Shown here piece after piece: positions 41,765-52,738 of a stretch of DNA of 64,000 bases. The DNA is from Pyropia yezoensis (lineage: Eukaryota > Rhodophyta > Bangiophyceae > Bangiales > Bangiaceae): positions 17,613,816 to 17,677,815 of the forward strand of contig CM020619.1 in the NCBI GenBank assembly GCA_009829735.1, written 5' to 3'. The notes under the pieces were generated by a model. That model was not told the DNA's origin and made no database searches. It saw nothing but the letters and a program-made list of their open reading frames with translations. The translations under genes and the position numbers were made by a program. Positions within the stretch are counted from its first letter, which is position 1; each line of letters opens with the position of its first letter.

Positions 41765-44700
41765 TTACAGTAGGCGGCGTCGCCTCATGTATGGCATGAG
41801 CAGTTGGCGGGGTATATTCGCCGCCTGTTCCCAGGTGGGTGAGTCGTATCCGACCCACATCACCTTGACGTACCAGGGCTCTGGTAGGTCCGGGTCGGTG
41901 TGTCCGAAGATGCTTTCTACCTGGTATGGGACTCCATCCCGCCCCACCAGGTCATCTGACCGGTGGGTGGTAAGAGCTTCATGTAGCAACCCAGCCGGTA
42001 CCGGCTGAGGCTGTTCCGGCTTCGGAGTCGGTGTCACATTATTCTGATTGATGAGTTGTATCTCTGTATCGGAGTGCAGGATGACAAAGTGATCATCTCT
42101 GTGCAGTATCTGGTACGGTCCCATGACCGGTTGCATGAGCTTGTTCCCTCGGAACTTCTGGTGTCTGATATAGACCCAGTCACCTGTCACCAGGGTCGCG
42201 TTGCGTACCAGTAGTCGGGCGTCGAAGTTTCTCTTGTATCCAAGTTGAGTTCGGTCAAGGCCATCCTTGAGCTTCGGTATCATGCAAGATAGCTTGGCCA
42301 ACCAAGCTAGGTCGATCCGTTCGGCCGGACAGCCCTTCGGTATGTCATACCGAGTGCACCTGCCTGGTGGCAGCGTCAGGCTACCGACGCCCATTGGCAT
42401 GACCCACTCCAGTGGAGCAATGCTGGTACTCAGGTGGGGCGTGGCATTGTATGCCAGGGTCAATACGGACAGGAGTTTGTCCCACGTGTCGTGTACTCCG
42501 CCACGTAGCATTGGAGCATCTTGATGATGGTGTGGTTGAACCGCTCCACCTGCCCGTTGGATTGCGCGTGGTAGTCGAACGCCGGACGTGGTTCGATACC
42601 GAACATGCCCATGAACTTAGTGCAAAGTGCTGAAGTCAGGTTTGCTGCGTTGTCGGAGAGGAGTTGCTTCATCACTCGGTAAGCACTGATCCAGTGGTCA
42701 ACTACTGCGTTCATGATCGTGTAGGCCGTATCATCCGGAATGGCTGCCGCTCGTGACAGCTTGGTGAAGCGGTCAGACATGACCAGGATGTACCTGGTCC
42801 CTTCTTCCGTTACCGTAAGTGGCCCGAGTATGTCGATAGCGACTTGCTCGTTGGGCCCATCTGGTGGGAATAGTTTCATAGCGGATGCCCGCCTATGAAG
42901 ACTCTTACGATTCCGTGCACACGGGTGGCATCCCCGCACGTGGTCGACTACGTCGACGGCCACTGCTGACCAGTAGAAGAACCTCCGCATTGCTGCGAAC
43001 ATGCGCGAACCCCCCGGGTGGCCGGCTGTAGGGTTATCGTGTTCCCGTTCCATGACAGCTTGCCGTAAGGACACGGGGACCACGACTTGATGTCGTCCAT
43101 CAGCGGGTGCCCGCCTGTATGTGAGTCCGTCTTCATTCTCGGAGAAGATGCCGTCCGTTCCGCCCAGGACGTTTGCGCGATGGCGTCTACAGTCATCGTC
43201 ATTGGCCTGTGCCTCTCGGAAGTCCGCGAGGGTCAATGGGCATGCCAGGTGTGCCATGGTATGTTCAACCATACCTTGGGAGGCGTTACTCACCATGCAA
43301 ACTGGTACCGCCGGGATTTCCACGTCCACTTGTCGGGTATCCCCGCACGGTGTGTCGAGTCGCGACAGTGCGTCCCCCAGATGATGGGTAGCGCCGGCCT
43401 TATAGATGGTATTGTGGTCGTGTTCGGCCATCTTTAGCCTCTACCGGGCTAGCCGTCCATGGCTGTCGGAGTCCTTGTCACCGAGGTTGAGGAGCCATCG
43501 TAAAGGTTCGTGGTCGGACCTCACGATGAACCTGGATCCTTCCAGGTATGGCTGGAGCAGTTGCACTGCCCATACGACTCCGCGGCGCTCGCGCTCGGTG
43601 CCACTATAGTTACGCTCAGTGGGGTTGAGTGCCCGGCTGAAGTACCCTACTGGATGTGGGTCCGGGATAGCATTATCGATATCGATGATCGTCTCTCCCT
43701 GTAGCTGGGTGCATCCCACTTTGGTATCGCAGGCATCGACGTCGATGACGAAGGTCTCGCGTCTATGCGGCAATGCAAGCACAGGTGAAGCTAGCAGGGC
43801 TTGCTTGAGCAGCTCAAATGCCTCTCCTTCGCTCGGCGAGGGAGGTTGAAGTACCTTTGGCAAGGCGCTGCTCTTCAGAACCGTTAACGGTATGGTTATA
43901 CGTGCGAAGTCCTTGACGAACCGTCAGTATACATTACACATCCCTAGAAAGCTCTTCAGCTGTGTCTGGGTGGTCGGGTATCGCGCATCCCGGAGTGCCT
44001 GGGTACTAGCCTCGAGTACTCCCAGTTTACCTGGTGTGATCTGGTGACCCAGATACTCGACGGTCTGTTGAAAGAAGGCGCGCTTCTTGAGACGCAGGGT
44101 TACCCGGGCGTTCCGCAAGAAGGTGAGTACCTTGTCGACATGCTGCACATGGTCCTCCATGTTACGCGAGAAGACGATGACATCGTCCAGCTACACTGAG
44201 CACTTACGCCAAATCACTCTCAACAGTATAATGTCGAAGGCCCGCTGAAGTGTGGCGGCGGCGTTGGACAATCCGAAGGGCATCCTTAGGAACTCGTACA
44301 CTCTACTGTGACAGACGAACGCTCTCTTGGAGATATCCTCCTCTGCAACTGGGATCTGCCAGTACCCGGAATTGCAGTCGATAGTGGTAAACACTGTGGC
44401 TTCCCCAAGAGAGTCGATACACTCGTCCATCCTTGGTAAAGGGTACGAGTCATTCTTGGTGACTAAGTTGAGGCGTCGATAATCGACGCAGAACCGAGGG
44501 GTTTGATCCCTCTTCGGTACGATGACGACTGGGGCGCCCCACTCCGACATCGAAGGCCGGATTACCATAGCTTCGCTCGTCCTCTTCACTTCTCCGTCAA
44601 CGATCTCTCGTTGCATAGGTCCCGCTCGGTGCGGTTGCGACCGCGCTGGTCGTGCACCTGGTACCAGGTCTATATGATGTTGGGTTGCCCCAATAGTACC

Positions 44701-45900
44701 CAGGGCCCTGCCGGTCCACATGACGTCGTGGTTTCTTAGCATCCGTCGTACCCCTTCGGCTACCGAAGGGGGCAGGTGGTCGAGGTCAGCCTCGGCCACT
44801 GCCTTCAAGGCTTCTTGGTCCTTCGGCGGAATGTCCGCCGGAGCTGGTGATTGGTTGGGCTTCCCGACGTCGGGTTCCTCCAGCTTGGTGGTCTGGATGA
44901 CCGCCAATACCTCAAGTGGTTCCACTTGACCTTCCTCATCAGAGGTAAGGATGTCCCCTTCGTAGAGCTCGGCAGTCCCGAGTAAAGTCCCTTTCGCAAG
45001 GGTGACTGCCTTACGGCGATAGTTCGCCATCACGAGCAGTGACAACCCCCCCGCTGGGAGGTCTACGACACCGTTGGCCATGGTCAACCCATGGCGCTTT
45101 TAGGTTCGTAGGTTGCACTGGACTCTGCAGATGCCTGCAAAGTCACAGTTAACCGGGAGGACTGTCTCCGACAACGGCTCGATGCGAGTCCGCTTGGCCA
45201 GCCGGAGTGTCTTCGGCTCTACGCTTGCGCATACCTCAGTCACGTTAACGTGGTTCCCTTGTAGCGTCAGGTCCCCGACGATAGCTCTCTGTCCTCTCTT
45301 CGTCCCGTCGGCCTCTTGTAGCTCAACGGTCCTCCGGCCCGGCCGGATTGCATCCACGTGAACGTTGATGAAGGTGCACCCCAGTATCCAGGGCACCGAT
45401 AGGGTCTCACATACCAGGAAGTCGACTTCCGTGGTGAGTCCCCCGATGGTGACCCGCAGAGACATCGCTGCGGTCGTACAAATGAGACGACCATTCGCAT
45501 CCTTGATCGTGGGTCCCCGAGTCACTCTGACTCGCGGGAGCCACTTTTCCAGGAGAGTATCCTTCCCGATAAGGTTCGGCCCAGCCCCTGTGTCCAGTAC
45601 AGGGTAATACGATCGGGTCGACTGGGGGTCAACCCCCAGTGTGGCTGATACCTTGAAGTTCTCCAAGGTGAACAGTACGTGGCATACACCAATATCCGGT
45701 GTAGCTCGGGCACTCTGGACAGGGACCTTGTCTGGTCCAACGTGTAAGGGCTTCCCGTCCTCGCCTCCCTTCCTTGGAGGTTGGTCATCATTCCCCTGAC
45801 GACGTGTCGTCGGGGCCGGAAGGTTTACCCGGTGATTGATGCGGCACCGGCTCAACCGCGCTCTCCGTGGCGCTTTCCCCGCGGCAGTCCGGGGTGGCTT
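41765..45900 (-). pseudogene. pol: Ty3/gypsy pol (protease-RT-RNase H-integrase-chromodomain)
   Basis: Read downward in coordinates. Protease: VLDTGAGPNLIG (about 45570-45605) and WILGCTFI. RT: FCVDYRRLNLVTKNDSYPLP, TTIDCNSGYWQIPV, FLRMPFGLSNAAATLQRAF, then a stop at 44191-44193 in place of the Tyr of the YLDD motif, followed by LDDVIVFSRN. RNase H: TFVIDVDACDTKVG and RNYSGTERERRGVVWAV. Integrase: zinc-binding HDNPTAGHPGGSRM and CHPCARN, then D-D-E residues in VAIDILGPLT, QLLSDNAANLTS and NGQVERFNHTI. A chromodomain ends the protein: VPYQVESIFGHTDPDLP and YVKVMWVGYDSPTWEQA. Stops also lie at 45100, 43924 and 43441, and the frame changes near 42500. Relative to gag, pol lies in the +1 frame. 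Confidence 0.9.
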
Positions 45901-45901
45901 G

Positions 45902-48115
45902 CTAAGGTTGCCCCAGCGACCCCGTGTCGTCCTTCCTCTTACTCGTTTCCCGCGCTTGGCCGGGTACTGTCTTCCGGAATATCCGGAGAGGAGGTGCCTC
46001 CTCGACTGCCAGCACTCCTCCTGGGGCTTGCTGCCTACCCGGTGCCGGTGCTCTGGCGGGATACCCCCGAGTAGATGCCTTTCGTTGCGCCGCTGCCCTT
46101 CGAGACTCCTCCGGGATGAGAGGGCATGGGGACACCCAGTGTTGGGGGTCCCCGCACAACATACATCCGGAAGTGCCGGCCGTCCCGGTGGTCCGCATCG
46201 GGTTGGCCCCATAGGTACGGTTGCCTGCCTCGGGCGTCCGAGTGCCTGCCCCTTGGTAGGTCTTGGGTCCCGGTGCCAGACGGAACATGGACTCCCCCAG
46301 CCAGTTGGTCCTACCCGCGATGTACGGAGGTGCCTCCGTACGCACAGCCCATGTCGGCAGGGGTTGGTGGGGGTTACCCGTAACCGGGGCATACCCCGTA
46401 GTCCGTACATACGGGACGCGACGACCCGCACCCTCGTTGACCTGGAACTGGGTCCCAGCCGGGGCGATGTACGCTACCGTACCTTGCTCATCAATCACCG
46501 GCGTAGCCGGTAGCAACAGGTGGCCCTGTTGGTCGACCAGGCGTTCATCCTCACCCGTGGGGGCATACTCGGTTGCCACCAGTACTGGTGCGGCCTCACG
46601 TTCCACCTTCTCTTGCCTCGGTACCGGGGTAAAACTGAGCTTGCTCCCCTCACCCTTGGGCCTCGGGGCTAGGGCGCACTCCGGGTGAAGCACCCAGTAG
46701 GCGTCCCCCAGTGATTTGCACATGTGCATCAGTCGACTGAAGCTCGTCCGTGCCGTATTGGCTCCCCGTGCGGATATCCGGACGTAGTTGGGTACTCCTG
46801 CGAACAGGATGGCCCGTAGCTCACCTTCTCCTAGGAGTCTTCCCAGCTCGTAGTCGAGCTCCTGGATTCGGCGTCCGAACATCTCCTAGTCCTCCCAGGA
46901 CTGGGCGGTGGCGGTGCGAAGGGTCCGGTCATGGTCTTCGCACTCATCCTCACTGAGGTAGGTGCTCAGCAGCTCCTTGAGAATGCCACGGTAATCCATG
47001 GGGGTGGCTGCGACCCTCATTCCCGGCATCGGGGATGCCTGGCGGAGGATGCCTCGTACCTGTTCATCAACAAAGAAAGGGAGAATCTCCAGGGCTAACC
47101 CCTCGTTAACAAGTGCCTTGTCCGCGGCCGCCTTGAAGCTGGTCAAGAAGCCGATGAATGCCAACGGGCGTCGTTTCCGGCCTCTGAACATAAGGACTCC
47201 CTTCATAAGGGTCTGCATCGATCGGATGGCCTGATGCGATGTGTTACGCATCAATTCCGATACGATAGTAGAACGGTCCTCCAAACGATACTGTTCCGGA
47301 GTCAGTACCGACCGGAAGACTTCGTTGACCATCTCCGTGCCAGCGTCCTGGATATCCGGTCGCTTGGCCAGTTGGTGAGTGATCTCATCCGACTCCATGC
47401 GCTTGAGTGGGCTAGCAGGAACCTGCGCGGTCATGGCCTGAACCAGTGAGGCTGGTAGTTCTTGCGTGGTCGCCTCGGGTTCCCGAGTCGCTTGACTTTC
47501 TCCGTCTTGAGGATACTGGGAGAGGGTGCCACCTCTTCCGATGGCGAATTATGCTCCGGCGTAAGTATTCGCCGGGTTGTATCGGCAGAGTCCGCTCCGG
47601 GTACTCCAGGCGTATCGCTTCGTGTGGCTCCGTTCCAACTCGGCTGGCGAGTCGGATCCATAACCCACCGTGTCCGGAGGTTGCCCAGTAGTCACTGCGC
47701 CGGGGTCAACCCCCGTGGATTCATAAAGGAGTCCGGCCGGTTCAAACCGTACCGGTGTAGGAGGAATACGACGGGGTCCCGTCTTGTGTCGTGTTGACAT
47801 CAACGCTGCCATTGCGTCCTCCGTACGCTCTTGACGGGCGTCAAGTCCGGAGAACCGAGCCTCGATGCGAGCTAGCGATGCCATCAGGGAATCCCCCGGT
47901 GAAGGTGGAGGCGGAGTGATCGCCGCCGACGATGGTCGAGGTGGGCATCCGCCCCCTGCCGTCCGAGCCGTACCAAACGTCAATCCGACACCGGATGGCA
48001 CTGGCGTCTCAATGTTGTCGATCGGGGTAGCGGTCCCCGCTCCCGTGATCGCCTCCGGGATCGGTGTCGACCCCGATCCGTCATCTTGAACGTTCCCAGT
48101 CTTTTGGGTAGACAT
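45902..48115 (-). pseudogene. gag: Ty3/gypsy gag with zinc knuckle
   Basis: One frame from ATG 48115 (MSTQKTGNVQDDGSG) to the stop at 45902, interrupted by two stop codons at 47549-47551 and 46886-46888. Parts: Ser/Pro-rich N-terminus with a short coiled segment (LARIEARFSGLDARQERTED); capsid-like helical part (EMVNEVFRSVLTPEQYRLED, FIGFLTSFKAAADKALVNEG); and a nucleocapsid part with a CCHC zinc knuckle CMLCGDPQHWVSPC (C-x2-C-x4-H-x4-C). Follows the primer-binding site and precedes pol, whose protease begins beyond the gag stop in another frame. Confidence 0.85.
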
Positions 48116-48319
48116 AGTTACAATCAGTCAACCGACGTAACGGTCACCATAAAGAAGAAAGCCAGAGAGTAGGTTGAAGGACGTAACAGCTCAACACAGT
48201 CACACGTAACACTCGACACAGTCAACAGATCGCAACGCCACGAATACAAGAAAAGGACCGACTCCCTATCCGTGTGCCAGGGCCGAAGACGGCGTCACCA
48301 CAAGGGTGACGGAAACCCG

Positions 48320-48337
48320 TCCCCTGCTGCTCCGCCA
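48320..48337 (-). other. Putative primer-binding site
   Basis: Directly inside the 5' LTR the reverse strand reads TGGCGGAGCAGCAGGGGA. It starts with TGG as needed to pair with a tRNA 3' CCA end; I could not assign the tRNA. Confidence 0.55.
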
Positions 48338-48338
48338 A

Positions 48339-48701
48339 TGTAGCCCAATAGGGATCCGTTACTTGTCCACTCTCAGGGAACACTCACCAGGGGGGATCGG
48401 CACCAACGTCACCGGGAGGCCAAGGTTGCTGTCCTTGGAGCACAAGCCACGGGACCAAGATGGGAGCCCAAATGGGAGGGGTTGGTTGTTCTACCATGGC
48501 CGGCGGTGGATTCGCCGCCGGCGCCCTCGTTATAAACCCACGGAGATAGCACTAACTACCCTCCACCCCAAGATGCAAGTCCCTCTGGTTATACGTAACT
48601 TGTAGATACTGTAACCACAGCGAACTCCCAACTTGACAGTTAAGGATGAGAAGTAGCCCCCATTAGATTAGGGTCGCAATACGGTCACCCCAATTGCTAC
48701 A
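48339..48701 (-). repeat. 5' LTR of the Ty3 element, 363 bp
   Basis: Bounded by TGTAGC (48339) and GCTACA (48701), an inverted terminal pair typical of LTRs. A TATA-like sequence (TTTATAA on the reverse strand, 48530-48536) sits in the middle and could be the promoter. The inner 179 bp are shared with 39502-39680 and, as far as the window goes, 63912-64000. Confidence 0.75.
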
Positions 48702-49330
48702 AGGGCCCCCTCCCGGTCCACCGCCATCCGCAGCGCCTCATGGCCAAGCCGCGTCTTCCCAGCACCAGGCGGCCCACCAATGACGACGAGCTTTTGGGGA
48801 GAGACGGGGCCGCTTGACAGGACGCCACCTGCCGAAGGCGCTGCAGCTGTTTGTCACTCGCACGCAGCCGACAAGGCTCATCGTGCCCGTACTGCTGACC
48901 AAGTGTAGCGAGCCCGACTTTCCGCAGCATGCTCATGATCTGTATCCACAGGCCGCACAAGCACAAGCAGAAAGACAACACGATAGACGGCCATGTCGTT
49001 GACTCAGTTAGTGCTGGGACGGCGGGACTCTTGAGGGTTGAATACAAAAGGAACATGCGTGGCAAAGAGCAGACAGAAACAAGAGCGACGAAAAGCTTAC
49101 CGAGGTGGGAGCCGACTTCGACAGAGGCTGAGGTACTGCGATGGGTACCAGTGTCTGCATTCGCCCCGCAGTCGCACGACACACGGCGCACTCAACCTTG
49201 CCGACGGGGGGGTAGTTGGCTTCCTGCCACTTCTCCGTGGTCCGCATTCGCCGCGACACATGGCAAATCGTAGAGTAGTACTTGGGCGATGTGCTTGCCC
49301 AGCCGTACCACGAGCGCCCGCTTGAGCATG
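48702..49330 (-). pseudogene. Truncated P-loop NTPase gene fragment (helicase-like?)
   Basis: Abuts the LTR border. On the reverse strand an exon ends with EKWQEANYPPVGKVECAVC and KSAPTS at donor GTAAGC (49100), and splices over a 161-bp intron to an exon from 48939 (IMSMLRKVGLATLGQQYG, LRASDKQLQRLRQ). After a one-base frame change comes SPQKLVVIGGPPGAGKTRLG, a clear Walker A motif, then DREGA where the retroelement begins. The helix-Q-then-Walker-A arrangement resembles SF1 helicases such as PIF1, but nothing downstream is left to prove it. Another frame change lies near 49275. The continuation is not found on the other side of the retroelement. Confidence 0.55.
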
Positions 49331-50384
49331 GCTGACCTCCTACCAGGGAGCAAGAGACCACACTCACCGCAGCTACCGAAGGATGCTTGCGCAATGGCAA
49401 CCGAAAACACCGCGGCGACGCGTTGCTTGGACACAAAAAGGCCTTCCGAGACACTCCTCCAAAGCCCTACACCACAGGCGTCGAGGGCCGACAGGCAGAA
49501 GCAGCTCCAACTGCCGCAGACCCATCGATGAAAGCAGGTGACATGATGAACAACGATGAACTGCTCGGCCTCAACGCGCGCGAAGGCCGTCGTCGGACAG
49601 CATTGGGGCGCACAGCTGGTCGTCGGAGGCAGCCGCAGCGATGGTCGAGGGGCGCGAAAAATGGGAAAGAGGAGACGCTGTGCGCCGCGCTGCGTCGCTC
49701 CCACGCAGTCCACTCACAAAGTCACCAAAGCCACAACGAACAGACTCAGCCGAGGCGAACCCCAATGCACAAGGTGCGGGCAATTGCATCACCAGGCCAC
49801 ATCTATCCAATGATCCAATGGCTTTGGTGGCAACAAATCCAGGTCACACGCACCTCTTGGGGTTGATCGTAGTTGACCGCATCCGAACGCTCATCTCACA
49901 TTCGTCGTCTCAGGGAGTCTACGCAGTAATTACATGCCTCGTCGCCGCGTCGTCGAGGCGGCGGACCGGGGCTCGGCTGCCGATGCGGGTCGCTCCGCAG
50001 CCCGGCGCGAAGCCCCGGCCGCTCTTGCCGCCGTACGTCCGTGCCAGCTATAGTCTCGACCAGACCACTCCCCGCCCCACCGTTGGGCAGCGCCGACTCT
50101 GCCCCCTTCGTTGGCCTCTTGTTGTTGGGCCGCCGGCTCCCCCCCCGCCGTTGGCCTTTTGTTGCCCGGCTATTGCCATCTCTGCACCACGGTCTGCTCT
50201 TCGTCCCCCCCCCCCATCCTCCCTTCCATGGCCTGGTGACCCACGTACGCGGCACCTTTAGTTGCCGTCCCCCTCTCGTGTGCACCCCTGCACCCCTCTC
50301 TGCTCTCCCTTCTGGCTGTCACCCTCCCCCAACGCTGCCCAGTCCTCGTTGATTCCCCCCCTCCTCCCCCCCCACTTCGCCACG
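49331..50384. other. Spacer and UTP18 upstream region
   Basis: 49331-49900 is of moderate GC and may hold further exons of the degraded reverse-strand gene, but no motif is recognisable. 49900-50384 is C/T-rich and probably the UTP18 promoter and 5' UTR. Confidence 0.4.
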
Positions 50385-52388
50385 ATGTTCGTCGACCGCC
50401 GCAGGCGGGGCGCCCGCATGGATGACTTGGAAGAGACCCTCTTTGGCGCCCCCACCGCCGAGCTTCCCGTCACCCGCGGAGCGGTGGATGTGCCTGTCCT
50501 CCCTGCAGCGCCCTACGTGGCCCGCCCGCGCGGCTCTGCCGCCTACACAGACCCGTTTGCATCTTCCGATGACGACACCCCGGCGGCAGGGCGCCGCGGT
50601 GGCGGTGGTGGCGGCCGTCGCCGTGACGGTGCCGGGGGGGGGGGTGGTGTCCCTGCGGGGTTCCCCCCCGCCCTCGACGGAGGTGGGGGACAGGCGTGGG
50701 TGGACGAGGACGATGGCGCGCCTGGGGGTGGCGCAGGCGGCGTTGGCGCTATCAACGTGGCGGCGGTGGCCAAGCGGCGCAAGCTCCGCCTCAACGCGGA
50801 CGAGGTGGCCCTCTCCCCCGCCGCCTACACTGCCCGCCTTCGCACCATGGCCGCCGTGCGGGCGCCGTCGACGGCCGCCTGGGCACGGACACCCGCCGAG
50901 GTGGCCGCCGCTGACCGCCGCCGCCGCCGCGCCCACCGACGGCGGGCACGAGCGTCGTCGGGGGCGGCAGCCGGCGATGGCGGCAGCGACAGCGGCAGCA
51001 GCAGCAGCAGCGACGGCCAGGGTGACGGCAACGGCGGCGGCGGCGGCGGCGGCGGCGGGAGTGCGCACGGCGCGGACCCTTCCGACCTGGCGGCGGCGGC
51101 GCTTGCGCAGCTCCAACGCTCCACCGAGGACGGGGGGGACCTCGGCACGGCCGGGCGGGGCGCGTCGCTCCCCGCGGGCACGGTGGACATTGCGCGGCTA
51201 GAGGATGCCAATGTTGGGTCCCCGTCGGGGGCGGCGGTCAAGGCGCTGGCCTTCCACCCCAACGGGCGGCTGCTAATGACGGCCGGGCCCGACCGGGCGG
51301 TGCGACTGTACGCGCTGCCGGGGGATGCGGCCGCGGCGGGGCTGCTGCGGTCCACCGCCGCAGACGCGGCGCGGAGCACCGCCGTCCGGGGGACGGTCAC
51401 GGGGGTGGGGGGCAAGCGCAAGGTGCGGGCGGTGGCCCCCACGCCGGGGGCGGGCGTGACGCGCCGGCCCGACCGCAAGGTCCTTTCCGTCTACATCCCC
51501 GACTTTCCCATCCGGTCTGCAGCGTTCCTGGGTGCCGCGAGCGGCGGCGCCGGTGCCGGCGGCACGCCGGGAGATACGATTGTTGCGGCAGCGCGGTCGC
51601 CCTTCCTCATTACTGTTGACGTCGCCACGGGGACGGTGTCGCGCCTCAAGCCCGCCCGCGGGCGGGTGTCGTCCATGCCGGGCACCCGGAGCTACGCGGC
51701 GTCGCAGCTGCCCTCCCTGGAGCACCTGCTGGTCCCCCCCGCGGGGGTGGCGGCGCCCACCGTGACGGTGGGGGTGGTGGCCGACGGCGGGAGCATCCTG
51801 CTCCTCGACGGCCGCGCGGGGGGGGTGGCGGGCCACTTTCGTGCGCGCTCCCCCGTCCTCGCCGGCGCGTGGTCGGCCGACGGGCAGCGGCTGGTCGCCA
51901 CCGCCGCCGACGCGCGGGTGTACGTGTGGGACGTGCGCTCCCACCGGTGCCTCGGTGAGCACCCCGACGTGGCGACCGTCCACCCGACGGTGGTGGCCAC
52001 CACCGCGGGGGCCTACGCGACGGGCTCGTCGTCGGGGGTGGTCAACTTGTATGGGGAGGAGGCGGGGCGGTGGACGGGGGTCGGGGTTGGCACGCTCGGC
52101 GGGCCGCCGCCGGCGCTGGCCAAGGCCTTTCCCAATCTGACCACCCCCGTGGGGGCGGCCGCCTTTTCCCCCGACGGTGCCATCCTCGCGTCGTCGTCGT
52201 ACAAGGTGAAGAACGCGCTGCGGCTGGCGCACGTGGCCAGTCGGAGCGTCTTTGCCAACTGGCCGACGGTCAAGACGGGGCTTGGGCGGGTGCACTCGAT
52301 TGCATGGTCGCCGTCGGGGGGGTACCTGGCAGTAGGCAACGAGGTTGGCAGGGCGTTGCTGTTCCGCCTCAAGGCGTACCCCGTGTGA
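50385..52388 (+). CDS. UTP18: UTP18-like WD40 protein of the SSU processome
   Basis: Component of the U3 snoRNP/SSU processome needed for early 18S rRNA processing in the nucleolus. ATG 50385 (MFVDRRRRGARMDDLEETLF) gives 667 aa in one exon. The N-terminal half is acidic/Gly-rich with a basic cluster (RRRRRAHRRRARASSG) and the family-type segment RRKLRLNADEVALSPAAYTA. WD repeats start near residue 282 (AVKALAFHPNGRLLMTAGPD), then AAWSADGQRLVATAADARVY-like repeats with VYVWDVRSHRCLGEH. The C-terminus is diagnostic: FPNLTTPVGAAAFSPDGAIL, KVKNALRLAHV, VFANWPTVKTGLGRVHSIAW, SPSGGYLAVGNEVGRALLFR. No break in frame. Convergent with the plastid hypothetical gene downstream. Confidence 0.92.
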   Translation: MFVDRRRRGARMDDLEETLFGAPTAELPVTRGAVDVPVLPAAPYVARPRGSAAYTDPFASSDDDTPAAGRRGGGGGGRRRDGAGGGGGVPAGFPPALDGGGGQAWVDEDDGAPGGGAGGVGAINVAAVAKRRKLRLNADEVALSPAAYTARLRTMAAVRAPSTAAWARTPAEVAAADRRRRRAHRRRARASSGAAAGDGGSDSGSSSSSDGQGDGNGGGGGGGGGSAHGADPSDLAAAALAQLQRSTEDGGDLGTAGRGASLPAGTVDIARLEDANVGSPSGAAVKALAFHPNGRLLMTAGPDRAVRLYALPGDAAAAGLLRSTAADAARSTAVRGTVTGVGGKRKVRAVAPTPGAGVTRRPDRKVLSVYIPDFPIRSAAFLGAASGGAGAGGTPGDTIVAAARSPFLITVDVATGTVSRLKPARGRVSSMPGTRSYAASQLPSLEHLLVPPAGVAAPTVTVGVVADGGSILLLDGRAGGVAGHFRARSPVLAGAWSADGQRLVATAADARVYVWDVRSHRCLGEHPDVATVHPTVVATTAGAYATGSSSGVVNLYGEEAGRWTGVGVGTLGGPPPALAKAFPNLTTPVGAAAFSPDGAILASSSYKVKNALRLAHVASRSVFANWPTVKTGLGRVHSIAWSPSGGYLAVGNEVGRALLFRLKAYPV

Positions 52389-52738
52389 GCGTGTGAGCGT
52401 GCGACGGGGGGCAAGCGCGTTGGGAGGGGAAGGCGGGGCGGAAGGATCAGGGGGCGGAAAAATGCCGACGCGCGGTGGCTAGGTGAGGGGCGGTGGGCGG
52501 GCAGAGGCTCCCCCTTCGTAGAAAGTGCACAACACACACTTGCTCCATTCGATGTAAGGGGGCCGCAGCCCCCCCCAATTGCGTCTCACAACGGGTTCCC
52601 CCCCGGTGGCCCTACGGTTAAGCGGTCTTCCCCCCCACGTGAGTTGTGCACAATAACCCTCTGCGCGTCCCATTCCCCCCCTCCCCGAACCCCCCCCCCC
52701 CCCCCCCCCCTCCCTGCCCTTCCAAAGACCCCTCCATC
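52389..52738. other. Convergent 3' flanks
   Basis: Between UTP18 and the reverse-strand plastid hypothetical. Contains long C runs (52571-52579, 52688-52710). No gene. Confidence 0.5.

Larger units (their letters stand above)
39502..48701 (-). mobile_element. Ty3/gypsy chromovirus-type LTR retrotransposon, decayed
   Basis: Read on the reverse strand: 5' LTR (48701 down to 48339), primer-binding site, gag, protease, reverse transcriptase, RNase H, integrase, chromodomain, then a 2.3-kb 3' segment beginning with TGTAACAACC at about 41768 and ending at 39502. 39502-39680 repeats the LTR's inner 179 bp. Domain order PR-RT-RH-IN plus chromodomain defines a chromovirus. Gag and pol carry several stops and one frame change, so the copy is inactive. 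I found no matching target duplication at the two borders (GTGCC versus AGGGC), so the left border is provisional. Three antisense open frames occupy the 3' segment. Confidence 0.82.

Noticed and set aside
48531-48536. Forward-strand TATAAA as promoter of a forward gene
   Set aside because: No forward gene follows; it lies in the LTR, where the reverse-strand TATA-like reading fits the retroelement promoter.
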